Positions 22,919 through 36,400 of a stretch of 64,000 bases of DNA are shown one piece after another. The notes under the pieces were generated by a model. It was not told where the DNA came from. It worked only from the letters and a program-made list of their open reading frames with translations, and searched no databases. Positions within the stretch are counted from its first letter, which is position 1, and the number at the start of each line of letters is the position of its first letter. The DNA is taken from positions 46,703,501 through 46,767,500 of the forward strand of contig NC_092523.1 in NCBI RefSeq assembly GCF_037038585.1, in the 5' to 3' direction. Origin of the DNA: Patagioenas fasciata. Taxonomy: Eukaryota; Chordata; Aves; Columbiformes; Columbidae. The translations under genes were made by a program, and so were the position numbers.

Positions 22919-24289
22919 GGTAAGAAAGAAGTGTTACCACCAAGAATAGTGATCAGGTAGATGATGCAGTGGGTGATGAAAGGTCAGGTATGATATTGAA
23001 TGAGGTTAGACGGGGACAACTGAGGTTCCTGTGTGTTTCTTAACAAGATACTCTGCAGCATGGTGAAGCTTCAACTGCTCATGCACGATGTAAACTCAAG
23101 TATAATAACTACAACTGCAACATGAGTATTAAAAAAAAAAAAAAAAAAAAATCTGTGCTGTCCAGGGAGAGCAGAACCGAAGGCAAAAGGTGATGCGATA
23201 GCACCGTACATTACCGATGTGGTAGGCTGTAAAGAAGTGGGAAGGGACAGCAAAAATAAAGCTGTTTTGAATTCTTGTCACTCCGGGAGAAGGCAGCCAA
23301 AGAGATCTTTCTGGTTTTGGTTGGTTAGAGAGCCTGGTGTAATCTCTAAGGTTGGCTTAGACACAGATGTATATGGACACATAGGATTTTCTGCAATTAT
23401 ACTGCTGGGATGTTTCTCTGTGTTAATACATACCTGGCTGGTCAACAGGTATTACCAATCATGCTAGGACCATGTAGAGCTAAAACATGTATTCACACAG
23501 TAAATGACAAAAGGTGATCTATATTAATTTTTATTTTGACTAGTAATTAATACACTATGGAAGACTTGACTGTAGAAAACAAGCTTGTATCTGCTATCAA
23601 AAGTTAGTTTTGTTTAATTAAAACAAACAAACAAACAAAAAAACACAACTTGTTCAGATAAATGAAAGAAATAGGTCTGTAACTAAAAATTATGTCTACA
23701 CAACGGTATCTAGCCAGCAAAGAGAACCAAATTAGTTCTGAATGGGCTGATTTGAATATCTGAGGCTGTACTGCCACATGGTTAACTCCAGCTAACTCAT
23801 TCAAAGTATATTAGTTCAAGTGGAACATCATACTGACATAGCTACACTACCCGAAATAGCTTTGATCATATTCCCTTCTGTGTCATGCAAGCTAAATTAT
23901 TGGATTACTGACTTCAAAGAGCAAACATTCCTAAATAGAGTGGTGAAGACATTGGGACCCAGCAGTCTGAACGCTGAAGAAGTTTAGAATTGTATCAAGC
24001 CAAAGATGTGAATGTTATCTGGAACTGTTTGGATAGCAAAGATTATTCAGGGCAAAGAAAACAGGGCATGGACTGTCCAGTGGAGACTGTTTGTGTTTTA
24101 AAGGGGACAAAGTGTAAGGATTGCAAGAAGGAAAGTGTAAGGATGGCAAACTCCCAAGGGTTCGTTGCTCATAAAAAGCAAGAAAATAAGTAGGACCCCT
24201 GAAAAAAATCTCTCCTGGCTCAAGTGAAAACATTTTTAACCTTAATTTGCAGTAAAACTAGTGATGATGTTGACCATGGGATGAATGAC
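22919..24289. other. Intergenic stretch with poly(A) run
   Basis: No gene recognised. It holds 21 uninterrupted A residues at 23131-23151 and an AAAC-type microsatellite at about 23622-23646. Open frames near 23990-24193 have no family similarity that I can see. Confidence 0.6.
23131..23151 (+). repeat. Poly(A) run, 21 bp
   Basis: Twenty-one consecutive A residues. No retroposed gene body is recognisable just upstream. Confidence 0.95.
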
Positions 24290-24765
24290 AGAACAGAGCT
24301 AATAGTTAAGGGCAGGGAAGGAAAAGAGACCATGCATAAAGTGAAAATGTACCTCAAAGATATTAATGAGCTCAAACAGAGGGGAAAGAATAGTCCTTGG
24401 CCCAAGATTTTGAGAGAGTGTGGGTGGAGTTAACATGGCCAACAGCATGGTGTGGCATGGCATTTAAATAATTCATCAGGGAAGGGGTGAGAGAATGCCA
24501 CTAGAAAATCATGTTGGGGTTTCCCTAGCAAAGAGGGGGAAAGCAGTTTGAGTTACACAACCCTCAAATGGTGACCTCTGTTGGACTAGAATCAGCTTCA
24601 TGGCACACAGATGCAATAGTATTGTGCAGGGGTGTCAGGGTAGCTCATTTGCCCAAACCCCGCAGTCTTTGAGGTGATAACTCAATAGACTAATTCAATG
24701 GAATTCAGGTATTGCAGTTTCAGAAAAACATTTGACACAGTGCCAAGTAAGAGTTAATTCTAGAG
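24290..24765 (+). mobile_element. Possible very old CR1/L2-like LINE body fragment
   Basis: A segment ending TTTCAGAAAAACATTTGACA then CAGTGCC resembles the reverse-transcriptase F-x-K-(A/T)-F-D-T-V segment of CR1/L2 ORF2. Upstream, ATTAATGAGCTCAAAC and GACCTCTGTTGGACTAGA resemble spacer segments of old LINEs. Stops and indels abound. This rests on pattern memory only. Confidence 0.35.
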
Positions 24766-27700
24766 TGACAATGTTATATCTTTATTGCAGAGTAGATTGT
24801 CAGATGGATAGGTCTGGTGGGGAGAGCTTTAGCTGAGAGGGAGCAAGGGGTGATCTTTAAAAAGGGAAGAACAGAGCTGGAGCAAGGTCACTGGTAGAGA
24901 CAGATTTTTCTGGGTTGTTTTTCACAGATAGATTTTTCTGGATTGTTAAATATTTTCCGATAGGGACAATGACAGAAACAAACCTGATTTGAATAAAGTT
25001 TGGTCAGTTTATAAGAGGGAATTTGGATTAATTTCATATACGAATTTGTCAAACTTTACCTTCCAGCTATTGATATTCTTATAAGACAATGTTCTACTCT
25101 AGATTAAGGAGCACCTGAATTTCTGATATGATTTCTCACTGTAACCAAATCTATTTAAATGTTGTGGGTTTGGTTGTGGTTTTTTTGTTTGTTTGTTTGT
25201 TGTTTTTGTTTGTTTGTTTGCTTTGTTTTGTTTTGTTTTTTAACCTATTGAAAATATTGACCTTTTCTACTGTCCCGCCATGAGTCATTTTCTCTAGTCC
25301 TTGAATAATTTTTGTGGCTCTCATCAGATCTTATTTTTTCAGCATGTTGAAATACCAAAAATTATTGCAGTTAAATATTCGTAGACCTGAAGCACTTATA
25401 GCCAATTCTTATTTGATTCTTTAATGCAAAATACCCCAGCTTTTAATTCAGCTGTATTCATCCTCGTGTGTGTTCTCTGACTTTAGTAACATCACCATTC
25501 CATTCACTTACTAATGAACTGGATAGTGCTTCTCATTCCTAATTAATGTTGGAGGTTCTTCATGTTTCTTCAGTAGGACAAACCAGAAAGATGTATTGAA
25601 CACATTTGAATTAATAGTGCTTCACACAGTTGTATATGAAGGCAGAATTTGCCTTGATTTGCACAGAGAAAAGAAATACTAGAGTTTGAAAAAGTTGTAT
25701 AAAACATGAATGCAAATACAGAAGAGAATGTACTGCGATTGTGGTGTCCAGGATTGTGAGTATTGGCACAGGCTTCAGTACTCTTAAAGGCACGATAACT
25801 CATAGAGCTCTGTTTAATCCATTAGGCTATCTAGAACTGCCATTTCTTGATGTGAATTTTGGATCAATAGAGTTGTTTCAAAATTTGCCCAGGGATTCAA
25901 ATATTTAAAAATGTTTTGTTTGAATTTTAATCAAGGTATGTTGAAATGCAGTTGAGATTATCACATTTAATAAATAATGCATGAAAATTCAGAGGCAGAC
26001 ACATTTTATTTAAGCTTCCAGTTTTGCAAATCTACCTCTTTTTCCTTTTCTCTTTCCCCACTTCTGTTTCCCCCCTACAATATCTCTTCCTACCAAAAAT
26101 TGTTTTGGGAATTGAACTCAAATTAGGGAGCTGTGGTCAGATGACTGAAAACATATTTTTCTATTAAATGTTGCATTACTGAATCATCTCACTCCATTTT
26201 AGGGATGGGGAAGTAAGAAAGTTATGTATAGTGGATATATACAAAGATTGTAACATTTTTAGAATGTGGTCTGAAAAAGTTCCACAGCCTGTATTTGGAA
26301 AATGCACGATTTCTGACTGAAGATGCTGTGAGTTATTCAGGTCATCTCCAAGAAGCAACAATAAGGTCTTTAGAGAATTTCACACCACATTGTGCTCTGT
26401 AGATGCCTGATATTTTACAGCAGCTTATTTGTAAAATATTTTAGTAAGTTTTAAAGTTTTATTGTTCCTATTTCTGTCTCTGCCTGTAAAGCCAAGCTTT
26501 ATTAATGCTACAATTCCAACTATAAAGAATTCTGGGAGAGGGAAGGAACTTATAAATAATGCATTTAGAAACCTCTAAAAAGGATTTACAGAACTTTTAA
26601 CACACTACTTAAAGGGGAGTATCTCATGATCAGTCACAGACTTTTTTCTTTTTTTTAACATTGACAGTGAGGAAGGAAGAGCTTCCTGGCTTTTTTATTG
26701 AATTAATTATATCTCTTATTTGTGACATAAGAGGGTCATTAATCTTATTGATGTCTTCAGAGCAGGACAATTCCAAAGGGGAAATTCATGGTTTATTTGT
26801 GGGAAGAGGAGTCCACTTGGGGAAAGTGGCACCCTGCTTGCAGGGAATGGGGTCTGAGTCCTCTGTGCAAATGAAACTCCCAGCTGGATTCTGAGGTGGA
26901 TTCCTGGCTGCTGAAAGTTTGCAAATTGTCATCTGTGCCTCAAGGGCTGGATCAATCATCAGATGTTATGTACTAGTGGCTGAAATCTGGATGGTTTTGT
27001 GTGGAAATTTAGGAGGAAACACCCTAAATATAACAGTAGTATCTCCTTCCCAGGAAATTTCTCAAGAGGTTTTGTTGTTGTTTAAATGAATTCTTGGTGG
27101 AGTAATTGTTTTTTTTTTTTCCTATGGGTGTTCCTCTTGATCTGAGTGCATCAATACAAGCACAGTACAAACATTTCCCTTCCCTAAATGACCTTCATTC
27201 CAGGGCCCGTTTCTGTGGTAGGGCACAGGAGAGAGAAGTACCAGTCTTTTTCTTCCCCCTGACTTATTTTCTCCTTCTTGACATCACCCACAAGGTTTCC
27301 CTCTTTTCGATATCTGTAAGTATCAAACCGTAATTTAGCCATCTGGGAATAACACAGTTGAATCCAATTCTTCCCTGGGGCTCTAGCAGTAATTCTCACA
27401 CAGGATGATTCTCTTAGATATGTGGAAGAGTGCTCACAACATAAAAATTAAGTAATTTCATGCTTCCCTCCACAATAAACCTATCACTTAATGATTATCA
27501 CAAAACTCACTACTCAGAAACCAGGTTTACAAGTCAGAAACAACTTCAATGAAAACACTGTAGAAGATATAGAGGAGGAAGAAGAAAAGACATAGCCTGC
27601 CTGTGGGAGCAGAAATTGCCAGAGGTTGAAATGCCTTTGGAAGCTTGTGCTTAAATCCTTGTGCAGTTTCAGATCTAGAAGATGTAGCTCAATGTAGCTC

Positions 27701-30700
27701 GAAGAATTTCAAGAATTCCCTGCTGGCTTTCACTGAAGGAAAAATGCATATTTAACTTATTTCCTTCTCTTTCTTTTATTGTAGACATTTTGAATGCTTC
27801 TCTCACTTCTTTTGTCTTCTGATTCCTCAGTTTTTAAGTATGTCAACACTTTTAAAAGCATCCTCAGTATTTGAGCTGCCCTAAGGAATGGAGGGCCAGA
27901 TTATTTTCTCTGTTACATTCCCATAAATGTTAAATGGTTCCTGTTATTTGCACAAAGTTTAGGCAAAACAGAATACGATTCAAGGAATAACTCTTTATTT
28001 GACAGTGGCTGCTGAAGAACAAACCTGGTGATCTAGAAGGAGAAAACTGGAGGCTGGGCAAACAGATTAAAAAGGAAGCAAGCTGAATGCTCTCCCAAAT
28101 TCTGTGGTTGTCGGACGGCTTGGCCCAAGTGTCAGGTTTCTTTTTTTGGTCAAGTCCCTGAATTGCAGCTCAGAGTTTTAAGCCAGGTCGTGCAGTTTCT
28201 GTCTTTGGAATGTACTTTGTTCTCTGATGGGTTCCTGAGGTGATCCACCCACTGCTAGGATGGACTTTAAAGTTGTAATCCGGTCTTTACAGAATCAAAG
28301 GCAACCCACCAAAATGAGAGAGACTCTTGAGGATAAATTCCTTATTCTGTATCTTGCAACTTGCAGTCCTACCCACTTACTGTAAAACCATTTAGCACAT
28401 GATCAAAGTCTTTCTATGGCAAGTGACAAAAATGAAGAACTCAACTAGTGGGATTGGGAGCCCAGAAAAGAAAAGGTAATTTAGGGTTTCTAACAGAAAC
28501 AACTGTATTATGTTGCCAAAGGATTTCAAAGCTGACTCTTTTCTTGGGTCTGGCTTGGGTCTGTCTTGCCTATGTTGAGATGTTTCAGAGTATTCCAGTC
28601 CTTCCTACACTGGTAATTAGAGGTTGATTAATTCAACATTAATTTTTTTTGTTGTTGCTTATTTTGTACTGGATGCTTATTATACTTTGGTCTGGAATAC
28701 AGCCAAAATTAATTGAAAGTAATTCTGCATTTTTGAAATAAATCAGAGGTGTCATGGATTATTTATCTTTGGATTTATATTAACAGGTTTTATTCAGTTT
28801 TAGCTGCACCTTTGCAGAAGGGTTCAAGTTTGTAAAGCAGTCATAACCTAAGATTTTACAGAATTTAAGAATTTTTCTTTTCTTCATAACTAACCCTGCC
28901 CCAGGTCATCCATTATAGTATTTTTAGTATTAAAAGTGATTCTAGCATGATGTTCTTGCATAATATTCTGTGGAATACTAGCTGACCAACCTTTTTTGTG
29001 CCCTTCATTTTCTCAAAGGGCTCAAAACTTGGCATTGTGTGCTTTGATGAAGGACAAAACAGATAAATATAATAAACTAGAAGAACAGATGAGCTCTTGA
29101 GGAAAGAAAAAAAAAGAATGTACAGTAAGTTTAAATCATATAAATAACTTCTAGTGTTCTATGTTTCAGTATTGCCTGCTGGATAATAGTGTTTCCTGGT
29201 GGTGCGTAAATTCAAGGTAGTAATCTGTCATGCATCGTCCAAGTGCTATGAAGGCTTTAAAAATAGGAAAAAAAGCACAACAGCAATATTCAGATGAGTC
29301 AGAATGGCATTATCTTGCTTTATTCTTACATTTATACATTCTGTCAAAAAAGGGTTGCTCTTCTAATTAGTTGTCCAAGGAAATTAGTCCCAGAAGAGTA
29401 CTCTTATTTTAAAGAGCTATAAATTGACATGGCGGATATTGCTTCATAAGAATTTCTTTGAAGGTTAATTCCAGAAGTGAAACCTTTTAAGACATTGTGG
29501 GAACCATTTTTTCATGTAAAGTAAACAAAGATGTGCAAATGAGTGGTGCCTAGGTATAAGGAGATATTTCAGGAGAACTCTTAAAAAACATCATTGGGTA
29601 AAGCTGGAGCTGGGGTTTTTTTGTTGCTTTGCTGGATGTTGTCTTCCACATTTTCTTATACTGATTCAAGCACAAGCAAACTTTAATCAGATGTGGCCAC
29701 CACTAAACGAAATCTTCACTCCAAAAAGCATAGGGGGTAGTTCAAATAGCCTAACTTGGTCACTATCCTATCAATTTTATAATTGTTTGGCCCTACCAAT
29801 GTTCTTGCCTTGCCTCCATCGGTGAATTCCTTACAGAGGCAATGGGTACCTCTGGAGATGTGCCGCTAAGCAATTAGCTACTTTTTTGACTCCCTAAAGA
29901 AACTGGTCACACTCAGATGACCTAGCCACTGTCAGTGTCCCGCAGAGCACACAGGAAACAGCAGGAATGTCCAGTTGCCTCCATTCCCCCAGGACTCATC
30001 CTGTTCCCTGGCTGCAGAGGAGTTAAATCATTCATCCAAGAAATCAGAGATCTGAGGTAGGACCTATCTTATGGGGTGCCAGTCACCACCATTTGTATCT
30101 CAGGGGTGTCTCTCCCTGCTAAGGGACCACTGCCTTCCCCCACAAAGCTGAGCTGCTGCAAGGATTTCCTTCCCAGGAGGAATGAGTGAGAAGCTGATTC
30201 TGTCAGACTCGGTAGTGCTCTTAGAAAAGATAGCTGGTTTATTGATTCCTTCTCTTTTACCTCTGCTACCCTGTTCCCATAGTCTGAGCATGAACAGGGC
30301 TCTCTCACACCTGATGGAGGTTGAAGGAAGTTCAAGGGCTGGCTTAACTCAGATCTTGTGAAAGCAAGCCCTGGATTATATTTTTTAACACCATACCCAT
30401 AAAAGAGAATTGTTCTTCTACATGGTGTCTTCAGTGAGTGACAGGTTCTGTAGCAACATAGGGATCTCTTTGAAATCAGTATATGCAGTCATTGATCCCT
30501 GCAGTATGTCCACCTGTAGGCAACATCATAGCCATGAGTATGCAATACACTGTTTTTGAAAAGCCACAACTTTGCTAAATTAAGCCAATTCGTTTCAAAG
30601 CATGCAGGAGCGCTAATTTTCATTGATTACTCAGTCATTGCCAGGTTTCGAATTTCATCTGTTTTTACTGTAGTTCTTCTGGAAAAAGTTTGGTTAGAAT

Positions 30701-33444
30701 CACTCTCCCATAACCTAAAAAAGGTTGCAGAGATTTTGCTTTGACTTGAAGAGGATAAGAAAAAAAACCTTCTCTTTAGGCATGGAAAACTTCAGCCTGA
30801 ACAATAAGTGATTCAGAAGACTGTGGTTGTGAGAAAAATGGGCTTTTAATTGGATTCATTTTGCTTATGTAACCATTTGGCCCCTATTAAGGAGCTGGTC
30901 TAATAATCATTTTGCTTATCAATGATATGTAGTGTCCTCTAAACTAATGTATATAAAGCAAGAAAATTTGCAAGATACATGCCTATGTTTGTATGCAAAG
31001 TTTAAAAAGTTCCAACAAAAGTTTGAGGAAGAAAAGTCTGCCCAGGGGTCTTAATAGGAAGACATTGCTTCTGGCTCAGGAAATCCTTGAGCCGCAACTG
31101 GCTGGATCTTGGGAACGTATTCTGGAAAAACTAGATTTACTGGTTTAGATGAACCTTTGATCCAGTACACTCAAACTTGGGCGAACAAAACAACAGCAGT
31201 GTGAAGAGAAACTTCCTGTGAGAAGATGGAATGTTTACTACTTTGTCCCAAGTTCCATGGAGGAAGCACAGGCTTAGCCCTCCTGCTGCGGTTGCTGTCA
31301 TTGCAAATATCCTGAGTGCTTTTAGAACACTGCTTCAGAGTTAGATGGACTTGCTGAGTTTGTTCTCAGTGAGCTCCTGCACAGAATGGTTGGAGAAGGG
31401 TCTTGCCTTCTGGTAGCTGTAAGAAGATGAGGAGCTGGGAGTTGGTTCTTGGGTTTGCAGCTGGCTTTGCTGTTGAATGTCTCAAGCTGTTAATCCCGCT
31501 GGGTTAGCCACAGAGGATGAAGCTAAGCAGAAAGACTTAGCACTGAAGTTCATGCCAGGCAAATACTGGAGCTGACTGATAGAAGAGACAAGCAAATGGT
31601 GCTTTTGTGCTAGCTAATGGTGAAATGCCTTCCATTAAGACAGTAGTCAAGTAAATTAAGCCATAGGTCTCAATACTTAGATTGTAAGAGTGCGTGAAGA
31701 GCTACCTGAGAAGGGGCTGGATTTTAAATGCAGTGGTCCCCCACACCCTTGGGAATTCGTATAAACATAAATAATGAGTCAATGTTTAAACAGAGACAAG
31801 TAGAATCATCACTGTGAACTTGTCAGCCTCGCTGAACAAAATGCTGGAAAAGCTGTTGTGTGACTCAAGAGGGAATTAAACTGCAGTAAAATACATAATG
31901 CCAGCTCACAAAGGCTGAGACAGAGACTTGATGTAAGGGAAAAGAGATCTTGTCAATTTAATGTGATAGAGCTGTCATGAGGCTGTGAATTTACTTGCTA
32001 ATGACTGCTGTAGCCATGTGAGTTTCCTGGTATTTTGCTTGAGTTTTTTTCATGCTACGTGTTGGTTTTTGACACAAGAAGAATGTAAAATCTGTATGAC
32101 CTATTCAATGAAATGTACAGGATCAGATCTTGGACCAATGTAGGAAACTACCTTTTATCAATGACCTGAAAATTTAAGTTCCAGTTAACCTAGAGACCAA
32201 TGAATGAAAAGTAGTAAAGGGATGTATTACAACAAAAGGGGCTCAGTCAGACAGTTTCCACTGCGGTATGGCACTCTGTCTTATCACAATGTTGGCAACA
32301 TTTGTCAGAGTATTCGGCAATCCAAGGAAAGAGCTGGGAATCATGGTGGTTAATGGATTAACTCAGGTTTCCTGTACAACCTTCTGGCTAAAAAAGGTGA
32401 GCTGAACCTTCAGCCTTGCGTCAGTAATCAAGGAGATATTATGTAGTGTGAAGACTTTTGCATGTTTGTACTTGGCACAGTGCTGTGCAAACTCTATCTT
32501 TTTCTGGCACTCGTTATTCAATAATACGTTGAATATAAATCGAGTTTAGAGGTGAGCCCTGAGAGTGATAACAGCATTGTTAAGTGCCAGTCATTTCCCT
32601 CTGCTGAAGTTGTACTGCTGAGCACCCAACAAATCCAGATTTGGTCACATGAGAAAGGGTTTATGAGAGTGAGCCTGACCTTCTAAACTGCTGACTAGGG
32701 CCTTTACCTCCAAGGTAACTGCTGACTTTAAACACTGACGCTCTAGGAGGAGGCAACAGCATGACCTCATTTCACAAGACAGAGGCTGCCTATTCTGGCA
32801 TGAGAAGTAGAGCCAAGAGGACACTAAGAAGAATAACTTCCCATGTGAGATATTTAATGAAATAATAGATGCTCTCAACACACAAACAGTTTCATGTAAA
32901 TAAAAACAGACCAAACTGTAGGAAAACCTAGGAAATTGTGCACCCGGGTTTGGAGCATAGTGCACATGCAATGATCATAAGCTCCTTGAACATTTTGAGC
33001 ATTGTCACTTTGCCTCAGAACTCCCCATTTGTGGATCAGCTGGATTAAGGAGTGTTAATGCTTTGAAGCAGCAAGTCTCACTAGGAAGGCATTTTTGAAT
33101 TGCAGGAAGCAGGACAAATCGTTATCCCTGACTGCCTGAATGGCAGAGGTGCTAAGACAATAAGCTTTTGGTTTTGATAGATAGCTCCCTAAACTGGAGG
33201 AAGTAGTGAAGAAGATTAAATGAATTAAGTCATTGTAAAATCCTCACCACCACCAAAAATGGATTTAATGGAGAGCTGAATAAGAGCATTTTTATTTTTA
33301 AAAAGTCCTTAGTAAAACAGGAAGCAAAACAGTTCAAGTTAATGACAAATCAAAACATTTAAACTTCTGAAATGTTTGAAAGTTTAATTATTTTGGCCAA
33401 TAAATATCAGCCAAATCACAAATAATTTTGGTTGACTTAAATAA
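24766..33444. other. Intergenic, gene-free 8.7 kb
   Basis: AT-rich and mostly unique-looking sequence. It has a GTTT/GTTTT microsatellite at about 25171-25242 and short A or T runs. No exon with cadherin, frizzled-like CRD or other recognisable domain was found in the longer frames (26661-26894, 27106-27333, 30069-30335, 32645-32971). Confidence 0.65.
25171..25242 (+). repeat. (GTTT)n / (GTTTT)n microsatellite
   Basis: Mixed GTTT and GTTTT units on the + strand, about 70 bp, interrupted once. Confidence 0.85.
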
Positions 33445-33484
33445 ACATTTTTTTGGAGGAAAAGCTTTTCTTCCAAAAAAATGT
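33445..33484. repeat. 40-bp near-perfect palindrome without loop
   Basis: The left arm, ACATTTTTTTGGAGGAAAAG, is followed immediately by a right arm that is its reverse complement except at one pair (33458 G against 33471 T, a G-U wobble in RNA). The centre is an AAGCTT site at 33462-33467. The symmetry does not extend into the flanks. It lies in gene-free DNA, so function is unknown; a cruciform, a relic of a palindromic transposon or an inverted duplication are all possible. Confidence 0.92.
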
Positions 33485-36400
33485 CACCCTTCTCCAGTTA
33501 ACAGAACAATTTAAACAAACTAAGTAAAATCTTTACTCTGTTATACAAAACCATGTAAAGACCCCACCAGAGAACAATATTCCCTCTTGAGCATGTCTGC
33601 TCCATATCATCAAAAATGTAAACAAGAGCTTAGATACAATAATAAACCAAAGAGTTTAAGGCTAAAGTTCCCTCCCTGCTCCACCAAAATTATGAAGTTA
33701 ACCCAGTTTAACCCAAGTGGTCTCATTTTCAAAAGCTCAGAGTACATCTACTGATCTGTAAGATTTCTACATTTTCATTCTGGTTTTGTTTGTTTCCATA
33801 GAGTCTAGTAGGATATATAGGTATGTGACCATTTAACAGGATGGTTTGGAATACAGTGTGTGGCTGCTTGCCTTTCCCATATAGGGAGCACATTGGGCCT
33901 ATGTTCAAGTCCTTCAGCTGGCTCTTAGCTCTGAATGCTGGATTAGAGTTTATTTAGGCCTCAGTCTTCCACCGTGTTGATCAATCAAATCCCAGCTACA
34001 TTAAAAGGTTGAATTCCAATCTCTGAGTCACCAGCACAGATGCAACATTGGAGACCAGCACACGCAACTGCATTGTGTGATGGCTCAGTCACAAGGGCCT
34101 GGAAGAAATCAAGCAAGCATAGAGAGTGGCTTCCTTGAGGAAACCCAGCAAAACTCCATCTTCCCTGCCTTCAGAACTGCCATTCACAAAACTTGTCTCC
34201 AAGCCTCCTGTCAACCACTGGTTGTCCCCTTATAGTTGTTCCCCCTCCTGCTCTTTTCAACCAGGTTCTCCTTGAAAGACAAGTCAGAGATTGTGGAAAG
34301 ACCCCGGTGGATTTTAGTAATTTTAAATACAGTGTGCTCATATTAATTTTTTAACTATGGGCAGCATTAGAAAACTCAAAGTTAGTTTGAGTAGGCTATG
34401 AAGAGTTTGAGAAAACAGAGAGAAAATTAAAACAGTATTTTAAAAAGCAATAGGTTATTTCACAATAAAAATGTCATTTTTGGAAATATGTTTCCTCTTT
34501 ATTACACATAAAGAGATAAAGGAGATGGTAAAGTCTAGTATTTGTCATTTCAGGCTGAAGGTATTTAGATTAAGGAGGAAGAGCAAAAAGAAATATTGCA
34601 TCTCCAGCCTGCTATTTCTTCAGATGTGGCTTCAGTTTGAGCACAGAGGCATCTCTTAAGGAACTGCCAGATACATCAATGTCTCTTTAAAAATGAACAG
34701 AATGGAACTGTCATTTATTTTAAAGTGTAGATGCAGCAACTAGAGAGCAGTTTGCTGTGTCTGGCATTCCTTGCAAAGAGGGGTGCCAAAAATTTACTGG
34801 CAAAACACTTCAGCTAAGTGATCTCAGATGAAAAAATGACAACTTCTGCTAATGAACAGTCAGTGCTGTGAGCATAAACATTCATCAATAGTCCCAGAGT
34901 GGAAGGTATCTGGTTTTGCAAAGACTCTTGTTTTCCTTGCACCCATGTGCACATTTAGCCCAGTCTTACTGTGTGATGGTACTGGAGCCGGAACACATAT
35001 CACCAGAAGAAAGAGCAAAGGGCATCTGCTCCCAAGGACACAACTCAAACGCCTTGGTGATGTCTTCCCAGAGTCTCCTAGCTTTGCTCCAGAGGCAGCT
35101 GCAGGAAGGCTTGCTGCATGCACATCTCCCAAGGAAGGTGGCGAAGGTCATAGGAACTGTCTCATATCCTGCCCCAGCTGTGGCCAACAGCAGATGCCTG
35201 GGACAAGAGTACCAGAACCAGCACAGTATGGTCCACTGGGGCACTGCTATCCACCGTGACACATGGTAAGCTGCAAGCTGTATGAGCAAAAATTGTGTTT
35301 GAAAGCACTGCACTAACCTGTTTTCTGTTAACTGCTCTAATCTATTTTTTAATTCCTTTAAACTTCTGGTTTCCATAAGGTAAGGACAATGCATTTCACC
35401 ATTTAATTATGCACTGTGTGGGAAAAGGCTTTCCTTTCTCTTCATGGCATTCAGAATTAATTGTTTGGGGTGATGTGTATGTTTGGGAATATTTCTGTAC
35501 AACCACAAATGAATTATTAAGACTGATAAAAGTGTCAACTTGATTTAAAACATAAAGCATTAGATCAGCAGTTTATGCACTGCAGACATTAACAAACACT
35601 TTAGTGTTTTATTGTCAAAAACTTTCAAGAAATAAGGCAGCTGTGGCTGTGGTGCTAAAGGTTTAGTGTCTCTATTTGTGGGAAGCCCATGTTAACTGAT
35701 GCAAAAAACATCCTGACATTGCCAAAAGAGGCCTTTGCAATGCCTTCCTCTCACCTCCAGATGACAAACACACAGATGTGTACAGCATTTCCAAATTGCA
35801 CACAAGCCTGGAAGAGATCTGGTATTTGCAGAAAGATTTTCTACAGCATTTGAGGAAAAGCACTAGGAATTCCACACATCAGCGTGATGTAAGAAACCTT
35901 GCAAAAATGTCCCGTCTTTGAGAAAATACAGCCTGTGGTGAACGGTCGTGCCGTGGGGTTGAGATGCTTTAGAAAGTTGCTGAGGCTGTTTGTGAGGCTA
36001 AATGGGACTGCACCTCCCACCTGCCCCATGCAGGACTTTCCTAGCATGTCTGATGGGTGACATAGAGGAAAGCATATACAATATCACAAGTCTGGGTCAA
36101 TTGAAAAGTGTAAATTCAATGAAAGACATTTCATTCTTTCCTTAAATAATAGATTAATCCAATAAAGCTGGTCACACATGCTAAGGATATGTACCCAGGC
36201 AAATTAAAGAGTTAATGTCAGTGCCCAAGAAAAATCCCTGCCATCTCAGAGGGGGCAGAGGTGAATGAAGTTCCTCTCAGTTAGTTTATGTTTACTGCAA
36301 AAACTGTTTTCTCATTTTAAACAGGTATTGTTGGTCCCCTGTGATAGTCCCCTAGCACAGTCCCCCTGCTAGAGGGGATTATAGCTAAAAAGAAATAGGA

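Noticed and set aside
34852..35394. Cluster of overlapping frames of 90-142 codons on both strands
   Set aside because: Mutually exclusive frames in moderately GC-rich DNA with no motif; most likely few stops by composition.
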